Below, piece by piece: positions 7,343 to 13,930 of a stretch of 18,684 nt of DNA. Location of the stretch: the NCBI GenBank assembly GCA_035529435.1, contig DATKWS010000041.1:1-18684 (forward strand), read 5' to 3'. Position 1 is the stretch's first letter; every line of letters starts with the position of its first letter. This DNA is from DATKWS01 sp035529435. GTDB taxonomy: Bacteria > Krumholzibacteriota > Krumholzibacteriia > Krumholzibacteriales > Krumholzibacteriaceae. The position numbers and the translations under genes were made by a program. The notes under the pieces were generated by a model. It was given only the letters and a program-made list of their open reading frames with translations. It did no database searches and was not told the DNA's origin.

Positions 7343-7897
7343 ATGCCGCGCGGGGCGACAATAGACGGCAGGCGCCTGGAGCTCGTTCAGGGTGACATCA
7401 CGCACGAACGGGTCGATGCCATCGTCAATGCGGCCAACTCGCGGCTTGCCGGGGGCGGAGGCGTCGACGGCGCCATACATCGGGCCGGCGGGCCGGCGAT
7501 CATGGCCCAGTGCGATTCGATACGCGAAGAGCGGGGCGGTTGCCCGACGGGGGAGGCGGTCGTGACGACGGCGGGCAAGCTCGCCGCCCGCTACGTGATC
7601 CACACGGTGGGACCGGTCTGGCGCGGGGGAGAGCGCGGGGAGCCGGACCTCCTCGCCCGCTGCTACACCAACAGCCTCCATCTCGCCGACGAGCACGGCT
7701 GCCGGTCGATTGCATTCCCGAGTATCAGCACGGGTGTGTACCGTTTCCCGATCGAGAAGGCCGCCCGTATCGCCCTGCGCACGGTCCTGAACGAATTGCC
7801 GGAACGAGGCATAGAGCTCGTGCGCTTCGTTCTGTTCTCGAAAAGCGACCTCGAGACGTACGTCGCCGCCCTCGAAGAGATCCTGGCAGAGACTTGA
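7343..7897 (+). CDS. macro-domain protein, ADP-ribose binding / O-acetyl-ADP-ribose deacetylase-like
   Basis: The gene encodes 184 residues and carries one full macro domain of the MacroD/YmdB type. Diagnostic motifs are LVQGDITHERVDAIVNAANS, then the glycine-rich loop RLAGGGGVDGAIHRAGG, and later AFPSISTGVYRFPIEKAA, which forms the second phosphate-binding loop. The family binds ADP-ribose and often removes it from O-acetyl-ADP-ribose or from ADP-ribosylated glutamate/aspartate. GGGGAG lies just upstream of the ATG. It ends one base before the GTG codon that opens the frame of the next gene, so it is probably co-transcribed with the outer-membrane protein. The length is normal for the family. 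Confidence 0.93.
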   Translation: MPRGATIDGRRLELVQGDITHERVDAIVNAANSRLAGGGGVDGAIHRAGGPAIMAQCDSIREERGGCPTGEAVVTTAGKLAARYVIHTVGPVWRGGERGEPDLLARCYTNSLHLADEHGCRSIAFPSISTGVYRFPIEKAARIALRTVLNELPERGIELVRFVLFSKSDLETYVAALEEILAET

Positions 7898-7916
7898 AGT
7901 GCCGGAGGTATCGCAT

Positions 7917-8603
7917 TTGAAACGGCATATCTTCATCTCACTTGCAATCATTGTCGCCCTGACCGCGATGCTCGCCGCACCCTGCGCCGGTCAGACCGAC
8001 CGGTTCTTCTTCAAGGCCGCCGGCGGGTACAGCCACCCCTTCCTGCCGAACCTCTCGAACGAGCTCGAGACACAGGGACATGACGGATTGCGGGGAGGCT
8101 TCGGCGGTTGTATCGCCCTCGGCAGAACCCTCGTGGAGAAGCGGTGGGCACTCGAGTTCTCGCTCGCCATCGCCTATTATCCCTCGTTCGACTACGAGAA
8201 TGAATTCGACGCGTTCGAGGGAAAGATGTCGCACTACGATTTCGCCGTCATATTCAAGAGATGCCTCCTGCCCGACGCGGAGCGGATCGTTCCCTCTATC
8301 GGCGCGGGCCTGGGGTACGGCATAACGAACCTCATCTCCGGCGGCGGTAAGATACAGACCGTCCATGCGCTCGCACTCGCACAGCTCGAGGCACCGATCA
8401 ATGACGACGTCAGTTTTCTCCTCGAGGCGTCGTACGGCGCCGGTCTCGAGAGCAAGACCTTCGAAAATCCATTCCTCGAGAACGTGCCCGGGGATGTGGT
8501 GCTGGATGCAAACGGCATACCCCTCGAGGACCGGTTCTCCGGATTCACCGTGCGGATCGGCATCATGGTATGGCTGAAAGCACCGCCGGAGGAAAACGAA
8601 TGA
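7917..8603 (+). CDS. outer-membrane beta-barrel protein, hypothetical
   Basis: The likely start is TTG 7917: GGAGG at 7904-7908 lies 8 bases upstream, and the protein then begins (M)KRHIFISLAIIVALTAMLAAPCAGQ, a standard signal peptide. The alternative GTG 7899 would add six residues and has no ribosome binding site. The 228-residue product has alternating polar/hydrophobic strands: FFFKAAGGYSHPF, ALEFSLAIAYYPSF, HYDFAVIFKRCLL, IVPSIGAGLGYGI, VSFLLEASYGAGL and a final FTVRIGIMVWL strand. This pattern is typical of 8- to 10-stranded OmpA/OmpX-like barrels. The exact family is not recognised. It lies directly after the macro-domain gene. Confidence 0.78.
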   Translation: MKRHIFISLAIIVALTAMLAAPCAGQTDRFFFKAAGGYSHPFLPNLSNELETQGHDGLRGGFGGCIALGRTLVEKRWALEFSLAIAYYPSFDYENEFDAFEGKMSHYDFAVIFKRCLLPDAERIVPSIGAGLGYGITNLISGGGKIQTVHALALAQLEAPINDDVSFLLEASYGAGLESKTFENPFLENVPGDVVLDANGIPLEDRFSGFTVRIGIMVWLKAPPEENE

Positions 8604-8658
8604 AAGCCGCCGCGGGGATCGAATCCACTATCGGCACGTTGCGGCGGCGGGAGATCTC

Positions 8659-9189
8659 ATGAGAGAAACAATCCTCGTAACGATCGTTCTCATGCTCGCC
8701 GTCTCCTGTTCGGATGCATCGCAGGACAGGAACAGCGCCGGGGCCGACAAGAAAGGCGCCGCGATCGGCGGGTGCGTGATCGACACCATCGTGATCGGAA
8801 CCGGGCTCCTGAGGGCGCCCGCTCCGCGGGGCAGAGCCGCGCGCATCGACATCCTCTCCCTCAAACCGGCGGGGAACGAGCTCTTCCTGCGCGCGGCCGG
8901 GGAGCTGACGGCCCTGCTCGATTCCGCCGGCGTCACCGTGTACAGCCGCTCCGAGCTCCTGCACGTCAAGAAGGGGGCCTGCTGGCCGGCCTACCGCATC
9001 ACGCTGCTCATCGATGCCGACCCGGGGGATCGCGGCGAGGCGATCCGCGCCGCGCTCGAGGGAACACACCTTGCGGACGCGGCACCCGCCGCGGAGCGTC
9101 CCGAAGGATACGGCCTCTTCTTCGTCACCTGCGGCAAGGGGGATCGTGACTGGTGGACGGTGTGGTACACGGACAGAAGCGGCAACTGA
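8659..9189 (+). CDS. putative lipoprotein, unknown function
   Basis: The gene encodes 176 residues. The N-terminus MRETILVTIVLMLAVSC is a short hydrophobic leader ending in AVSC, a slightly non-canonical lipobox. The mature protein would start at C17, followed by a polar SDASQDRNSAG stretch. The rest is a mixed alpha/beta domain (RIDILSLKPAGNELFLRAAGELTALLD, YRITLLIDADPGDRGEAIRAAL) ending in aromatic DWWTVWYTD. GGGAG 6 to 8 bases upstream of the ATG supports the start. It lies 55 bases after the outer-membrane barrel gene, so an envelope role alongside it is plausible. No family was recognised. Confidence 0.68.
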   Translation: MRETILVTIVLMLAVSCSDASQDRNSAGADKKGAAIGGCVIDTIVIGTGLLRAPAPRGRAARIDILSLKPAGNELFLRAAGELTALLDSAGVTVYSRSELLHVKKGACWPAYRITLLIDADPGDRGEAIRAALEGTHLADAAPAAERPEGYGLFFVTCGKGDRDWWTVWYTDRSGN

Positions 9190-9268
9190 GAGTGCCCGAT
9201 CAATCAACATCGGCGAAGTGGCGCACTATCACGGTGCCGGCGACCCGTCGCTTCCGCCGGGCGGCGCC

Positions 9269-10444
9269 TCATCGCAACCACCCGGGCAGCGGCTTCGCGC
9301 GGAAGCGTCTCCCGTAGAGCAGGTCATCACCCAGGACGAGGGTCTTCCGGATCGGCGGCACATGGACGGCCAGCGTGGCGACCAAGCGGTGAAACACGTT
9401 GTCGGGCTTGGTCCACGGGCACACCGCCTGGCAGATCGCGCAGGCGTATCCGATGCGCCCCCAGTACTGGAGACAGGCCTCCTCGTCGATCTTCCACTTC
9501 CAGACGCCGCGGACGAGTGTTTTTTCGCCGGCCGGGATCGCCCGGGAGGGACAGCTCGTCGCGCACTTTTCGCACTTCCCGCAGAAATCCTGTATCCCGA
9601 TATCGACCGGTCCGTCGTGCACGAGCGGCATGTCCGTCGTCACGCACGCGAGCCGGAAGTTCGCCCCCAGCTTCCTGCTCACCACGTAGCCGCACCGCGC
9701 CGGCTCCCCGATGCCGGCATCCACCGCGACCGGCACGGCGAGAACGAGGTAGTTGCGGAGGTGATGTGCCCGCGCCGGGAATCCCAGCGCGCGGATGAAG
9801 CGGGCGAGCTGCACCGATGCGAGCATGCCGGCCGCATAGGTCTTCCCCTCGTCGAACTCGACACCCCTGCCGGTGCCCGTCCACGTGAGATCCCTGTCCT
9901 GCCGGAAGGCGAGGGAAATGGCGTTCCGGTGCGTCAGCGTGATCTCGTCCCCATAGACGGCACCCTGGTACCCATCGGGTATTCCGGAGAAATAAGGGAG
10001 GTTGATGTAGGGATTGCGAAAGAAGGGGCGGGAACCGCGGTGCGTGTAGACCCATTCGGGGCGGAGCGGTCCGATCCGCACATCGTCCGCGCCGAGAGCG
10101 CGTGCGTACGCCTTGATCCGATCGGACGCCTCGCGCGGCGGCCACGTGACCGCGCGATCGGCGGGCGCACCGTCGACCCTGTCGGGGAGGGCGAGCGATG
10201 CCGTTGAGACGAAGTGGGATTCGTAGATCGCCCTGCCGATCTGATCGCACCCGGCTTCCTGCTGCATCTTCGCATCGATGAAACGCGCCAGGCGGTGGTC
10301 GATCTCCGCCTTCTCCGGGTGCCGCCGATGGTAATCGATCTCCTCGGGACTTCCCGTGACGAGCGCCTCGCGCGAGAAGACGGTATCACGCTCGTCGAAG
10401 CGCTCGACTTCACCCTCGGTCTCATAGGCCGGGGCCGCTGCCAC
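9269..10444 (-). CDS. reductive-dehalogenase-like corrinoid / 2x[4Fe-4S] protein
   Basis: The start is GTG 10444 on the minus strand, with GGGGAG about 9 bases upstream. The 391-residue protein carries the N-terminal FDERDTVFSR and HPE motifs seen in non-exported reductive-dehalogenase-like proteins. A long alpha/beta domain follows, and then two ferredoxin clusters: C288, C291, C294 and C298 (FCGKCEKCATSCP), and C324, C335, C338 and C342 (ACAICQAVCP). Known RdhA enzymes hold a corrinoid in the central domain, and the QueG epoxyqueuosine reductases are related. This protein has no Tat signal peptide, so it is cytoplasmic and closer to the non-respiratory branch. Reductive dehalogenation is a family-level inference; its substrate is unknown. 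It is divergent from iorAB. Confidence 0.82.
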   Translation of the reverse strand: MAAAPAYETEGEVERFDERDTVFSREALVTGSPEEIDYHRRHPEKAEIDHRLARFIDAKMQQEAGCDQIGRAIYESHFVSTASLALPDRVDGAPADRAVTWPPREASDRIKAYARALGADDVRIGPLRPEWVYTHRGSRPFFRNPYINLPYFSGIPDGYQGAVYGDEITLTHRNAISLAFRQDRDLTWTGTGRGVEFDEGKTYAAGMLASVQLARFIRALGFPARAHHLRNYLVLAVPVAVDAGIGEPARCGYVVSRKLGANFRLACVTTDMPLVHDGPVDIGIQDFCGKCEKCATSCPSRAIPAGEKTLVRGVWKWKIDEEACLQYWGRIGYACAICQAVCPWTKPDNVFHRLVATLAVHVPPIRKTLVLGDDLLYGRRFRAKPLPGWLR

Positions 10445-10701
10445 TGTCAGACACTCCCCTCGACCAAAGCTCCGGAGCCGAGGCGAACGACAAAAACCGC
10501 CCCCGTCGCTCGCCCCTCCATGCCACTAATTTGTTGCATCGTAATGGATTTCAAGGTGCCGTGCCACAGGATTATTCCATTTTCCCGTATAAATATTAGT
10601 TGAATTTTTCCGGTTTTTCTCTTACTTTGAACATGCGATGGAACGGAACGCAACGCAATCAATACCGATATAATCTTATCTATTCGAGGAGGAATCCTGC
10701 C
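10445..10701. promoter_or_regulatory. divergent intergenic region between rdhA-like gene and iorA
   Basis: These 257 bases separate two divergent genes, and their centre (about 10530-10680) is clearly richer in A+T than the flanks. It probably holds promoters for both. On the + strand, a perfect TATAAT lies at 10669-10674 but no good -35 box sits 16 to 18 bases before it. A GAACG/GAACG/CAACG tandem 5-mer run lies at 10641-10655. GAGGAGG at 10686-10692 is the iorA ribosome binding site. No coding region is supported here. Confidence 0.5.
10669..10674 (+). promoter_or_regulatory. possible -10 element of iorA
   Basis: The hexamer TATAAT matches the sigma-70 -10 consensus exactly and stands 28 bases upstream of the iorA ATG, leaving room for the GAGGAGG site. 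The region where a -35 should lie (about 10646-10651) is GAACGC, a poor match, so the promoter would need an activator or another element. Confidence 0.35.
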
Positions 10702-12474
10702 ATGGAAATGCTCCTTTCCGGCAACGAGGCCCTCGCCCGCGGGGTTTACGAGTACGGCGGCGAATACGCCGCGGCGTACCCGGGAACGCCGAGCACCGAG
10801 ATCCTCGAGACGATCGCACGGTTCTTCAAGGATGATGTCACGGCGGAATGGATGATCAACGAGAAGGTGGCCCTCGAGGCCGCCGTCGGCGCCAGCTACG
10901 GCGGGGCGCGCGCCATCGCGGCGATGAAGCACGTCGGCGTGAATGTCGCCGCCGATCCGCTCCTGACCCTCTCGTACACCGGCGTCGGCGCCGGCCTGAT
11001 ACTGGTGAGCGCCGATGATCCGAGCCTGCATTCATCCCAGAACGAACAGGACAACCGCTGTTACGGCAAGTTCGCCTCGATCCCCGTGCTCGAGCCCTCC
11101 GACAGCCAGGAAGCGAAGGATTTCGTCAAGGCGGCCTTCGAGATCAGCGAGCAGTTCGACACACCGGTGATGCTCCGCCTCACGACGCGCATCTCCCACG
11201 CGAAGGGGATCGTCACGATCGGCGAGCGTGAAACGGTCGAGCACCCCGGTTTCGAGCGCAATATCACGAAATACGTAATGGTTCCCGCCCATGCGCGCAT
11301 CCGGCACAAGTTCATCATCGAACGGCTCGAGAAGCTCCGGGCCTTCGCCGAAACGACGCCGCTCAACAGGATCGAGTGGAACGACAAAGAGGTCGGGATC
11401 GTTTCGGGAAGCGTCTCCTACCAGTACGCCAGGGAGGTGATGCCGAACGCGAGCATCCTCAAGGTGGGACTCGGGTATCCCCTGCCGATAGAGATGATAC
11501 GGGATTTCGCCTCCCGGGTGAAACGCCTCTTCGTGATCGAGGAGCTGGAGCCGTTCTACGAGGAGCAGATCGCGGCTGCGGGCATTCCCGTCGAGGGGAA
11601 GAAATATTTCTCGAATTATCTCGAGCTGAATCCGGACCGCGTGAGCGAGGGGTTCATTGCGGCGGGCGTGCTTCCCACGGAAATGGCGCCGAAGGCCGGC
11701 AAGAAGGAGGATGTGCTCCCCCGCCCGCCCGTGCTCTGCCCCGGCTGCCCGCACCGCGGCGTCATGGTCTCACTCCGCAAGCTCAAGGTCTACACGACGG
11801 GGGACATCGGGTGCTACACGCTCGGGGCCCTTCCGCCGCTCGAACAGATCGACACCTGTCTCTGCATGGGCGCCTCGATCGGGCATGCATTCGGCATCGA
11901 GAAGGCGGGCAAGACGAAAAAGAAGACCGTCGCGCTCATCGGCGACGGCACCTTTCTCCACAGTGGGATCACGGCGCTGGCCAGCGTCGTGTACAACAAA
12001 GGGACAACCACGACGATCATCGTCGACAACCGGATCACCGCCATGACCGGCGGTCAGGACCACCCCGGCACATCCCGGACCCTCATGGGTGAAAAAACAT
12101 ACGCGGTCGATCTCGAAACGTTGTGCCGCGCGGTGGGTGTCGAGCATGTCCGCAAGGTCGATCCGTACAACGTGGATGAAACGACGGCCATCCTGAAGGA
12201 AGAGATCGATCGCGACGCCCCGTCCGTCGTCATCACGACGAGGCCGTGCATGCTCTTCCCGAAGAAGATCAAGGACAAGCCGTATATGGTCCTGCTCGAC
12301 ACGTGCATCGCCTGCGGCGCGTGCTTCAGGGTCGGCTGTCCGGCGATCTCCACCTCGAGCGAAAAGAACGAGAAGGGGAAACCGAAGTCCAAGATCGATC
12401 CGCTCCTCTGCACGGGATGTACGATCTGCGCGCAGGTCTGTCCTTCCGGTGCCATTGTGGAGCTCGAGCAGTAA
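10702..12474 (+). CDS. iorA: indolepyruvate:ferredoxin oxidoreductase, alpha subunit
   Basis: The start is ATG 10702 behind GAGGAGG (10686-10692). The 590-residue protein matches IorA. It has an N-terminal pyruvate-ferredoxin-type domain (GNEALARGVYEYG, AAYPGTPSTEI, GGARAIAAMKHVGVN). The thiamine diphosphate site begins at residue 414 (GDGTFLHSG, then IIVDNRITAMTGGQDHPG). A C-terminal pair of [4Fe-4S] clusters has C535, C538, C541 and C546, and C570, C573, C576 and C580. IorA with IorB oxidises aryl-pyruvates from aromatic amino acids to aryl-acetyl-CoA, reducing ferredoxin, or runs in reverse for amino acid synthesis. This is an oxygen-sensitive cytoplasmic enzyme typical of anaerobes. iorB follows on the same strand after 117 bases. 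Confidence 0.95.
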   Translation: MEMLLSGNEALARGVYEYGGEYAAAYPGTPSTEILETIARFFKDDVTAEWMINEKVALEAAVGASYGGARAIAAMKHVGVNVAADPLLTLSYTGVGAGLILVSADDPSLHSSQNEQDNRCYGKFASIPVLEPSDSQEAKDFVKAAFEISEQFDTPVMLRLTTRISHAKGIVTIGERETVEHPGFERNITKYVMVPAHARIRHKFIIERLEKLRAFAETTPLNRIEWNDKEVGIVSGSVSYQYAREVMPNASILKVGLGYPLPIEMIRDFASRVKRLFVIEELEPFYEEQIAAAGIPVEGKKYFSNYLELNPDRVSEGFIAAGVLPTEMAPKAGKKEDVLPRPPVLCPGCPHRGVMVSLRKLKVYTTGDIGCYTLGALPPLEQIDTCLCMGASIGHAFGIEKAGKTKKKTVALIGDGTFLHSGITALASVVYNKGTTTTIIVDNRITAMTGGQDHPGTSRTLMGEKTYAVDLETLCRAVGVEHVRKVDPYNVDETTAILKEEIDRDAPSVVITTRPCMLFPKKIKDKPYMVLLDTCIACGACFRVGCPAISTSSEKNEKGKPKSKIDPLLCTGCTICAQVCPSGAIVELEQ

Positions 12475-12591
12475 CGATTTCAATCGCCGCGCCGGGCCGG
12501 ATTCGCGCCGGGCGGACGGACCGTTCCGGCGCGCGGATACCGATTATCGACCCGGCAACGGGCGCGTGATGACATGGGGAAAGGAAACGAA
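12475..12591 (+). repeat. iorA-iorB spacer with an inverted repeat
   Basis: The 117-base gap between iorA and iorB is longer than a typical coupled operon junction. CGCGCCGG at 12488-12495 and CCGGCGCG at 12526-12533 are perfect 8-base reverse complements with a 30-base loop, so the RNA can form a GC-rich stem. No U-tract follows. It may protect or attenuate the downstream message; no function is proven. Confidence 0.4.
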
Positions 12592-13173
12592 ATGGAAAAC
12601 GGCACCACCAACGTTCTCATCGTGGGCGTGGGAGGACAGGGAGTGATCCTCGCCAGCGAGATCCTCAGTGAAGTGGCACGGCAGACGGGTCTGGACGCGA
12701 AGAAGAGCGAGGTCCACGGCATGTCCCAGCGCGGCGGCGTGGTCACGAGCCACGTCAGGTTCGGCCGCAAGGTTCATTCCCCGCTCATACCCACCGGTCA
12801 ATCCGATGTCGTTCTCGCATTCGAGCTGGCCGAGGGGATGCGCTGGGTCAACGAGCTGAAGGACGGCGGCACGATCATCGTCAACCGGCAGGAGATCGTG
12901 CCCCCGATCACCGCAACGGGCACGTTCAGTTATCCCGGGAACGCGGAGGAAACGGTCAGGAAAAGGGTGCCGAACGCAAAATTCATCGACGCCCATGCGC
13001 TCGCGACCGATCTCGGCAACACCCGTCTCGTCAACACGATCCTCCTCGGGGTTCTTTCCCGGTCGCTCCGGCTCGAGGAGAAGACGTGGCTCGCGGTGAT
13101 AGAGCGGATGGCGCCGAAGGGGACGGGAGAGCTCAACAAGAAGGCGTTCCTCGCCGGACGGTCACAGAAGTAA
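12592..13173 (+). CDS. iorB: indolepyruvate:ferredoxin oxidoreductase, beta subunit
   Basis: The start is ATG 12592 (MENGTTNVLIVGV), chosen because AAGGAA lies 7 bases upstream; the in-frame ATG at 12574 has no Shine-Dalgarno sequence. The 193-residue product has the gamma-type 2-oxoacid:ferredoxin oxidoreductase fold: VLIVGVGGQGVILASEILSE, then the EVHGMSQRGGVVTSHVRFG motif, and SDVVLAFELAEGMRW. It forms the active complex with IorA, with electrons passing through the alpha-subunit Fe-S clusters to ferredoxin. It ends 19 bases before the stop of the convergent ABC-2 permease gene; no clear hairpin terminator lies in that gap. Confidence 0.94.
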   Translation: MENGTTNVLIVGVGGQGVILASEILSEVARQTGLDAKKSEVHGMSQRGGVVTSHVRFGRKVHSPLIPTGQSDVVLAFELAEGMRWVNELKDGGTIIVNRQEIVPPITATGTFSYPGNAEETVRKRVPNAKFIDAHALATDLGNTRLVNTILLGVLSRSLRLEEKTWLAVIERMAPKGTGELNKKAFLAGRSQK

Positions 13174-13192
13174 TCCTCCACGGTCGATTTTC

Positions 13193-13930
13193 TCACACGA
13201 ACCGCTCGCGCTTCTGAAGATTGAACAGGGCGAGCAGGATGGAGAGCACCGTCATCACGGCGAGCTGGATTCGGCTGCGCAGAACGATCTCGATCCACAC
13301 GGCCTCGCTCATATCCTGCGGCATGTTGAAGGGATTGAGAAATATATTCCAACGGCTGTGCTCGAGAATTTCCACGCCGATCCAGAATCCGAGTCCTATC
13401 ACCACCACGATGACGGCCGCGGCGTTCCCGCTGCGCACCACGGTCGAGATCATGAACGCGAGACTGCCCAGAAAGAAGATGGGGAACATGAGGTGGAATA
13501 CCATCCGCAGCACGGGCATCTCCAAGAGGACCAGGCCGCTGACGATCGTGAGCGCGAGCAGCAGCAGGAACACGATCACATATATGAGGAGCAGCCTGAC
13601 CAGCCAGACCTTGTACCGGTAGTCCGGTATGCCGAAGAGTGTTTCGATCATACGGGTGTCCATATCGTTCTGTATCCCGTACGCGCTCGGATAGAAAACG
13701 AGGAGGAGCCCGGGGAACATGAGCAGGTTGAACATGTCCCCTTCGCCCAGATCCGATTCTGTATCGAAGAGGCTGGGAATGGCGATCAACAGATAGAATA
13801 TCACCGCGGCTATAAGAAAATATTTGAACTTGTTGGCGAAGATGATCTTGAGGTTGTACCGTATCAGCAGGGATACCATGCCGAACAGATCCCGCGCACC
13901 GATACGTGTCCCGCCCGGCTGCCGTATCAT
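13193..13930 (-). CDS. ABC-2 type permease
   Basis: The start is ATG 13930 on the minus strand, with GGAGG 7 bases upstream; its first bases overlap the stop codon of the RND/ABC fusion as ATGA. The 245-residue protein has six hydrophobic segments: YFLIAAVIFYLLIAIPSLF, MFNLLMFPGLLLVFYPSAYG, LVRLLLIYVIVFLLLLALTI, MVFHLMFPIFFLGSLAFMIS, AAAVIVVVIGLGFWIGVEIL and RIQLAVMTVLSILLALFNL. The layout and the MDTRMIETLFGIPDYRYKVWLVR loop fit ABC-2 transporter permeases. It likely pairs with the ATPase domain at the end of the upstream fusion protein. The substrate is not predictable. The two genes are almost certainly translated together. Confidence 0.9.
   Translation of the reverse strand: MIRQPGGTRIGARDLFGMVSLLIRYNLKIIFANKFKYFLIAAVIFYLLIAIPSLFDTESDLGEGDMFNLLMFPGLLLVFYPSAYGIQNDMDTRMIETLFGIPDYRYKVWLVRLLLIYVIVFLLLLALTIVSGLVLLEMPVLRMVFHLMFPIFFLGSLAFMISTVVRSGNAAAVIVVVIGLGFWIGVEILEHSRWNIFLNPFNMPQDMSEAVWIEIVLRSRIQLAVMTVLSILLALFNLQKRERFV

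Noticed and set aside
9014..10207. Long + strand frame over the reductive-dehalogenase-like gene
   Set aside because: It lies antisense to a gene with two intact Fe-S motifs, has Arg/Pro/Gly-rich low-complexity sequence, and lacks a ribosome binding site; it is a by-product of GC-rich DNA.
10588..10593. TATAAA as a promoter -10
   Set aside because: No matching -35 on the + strand, and it lies too far upstream of iorA compared with the better TATAAT at 10669.
13174..13192. Bidirectional terminator between iorB and the ABC-2 permease
   Set aside because: The 19-base gap has no stem followed by a T-run on either strand.
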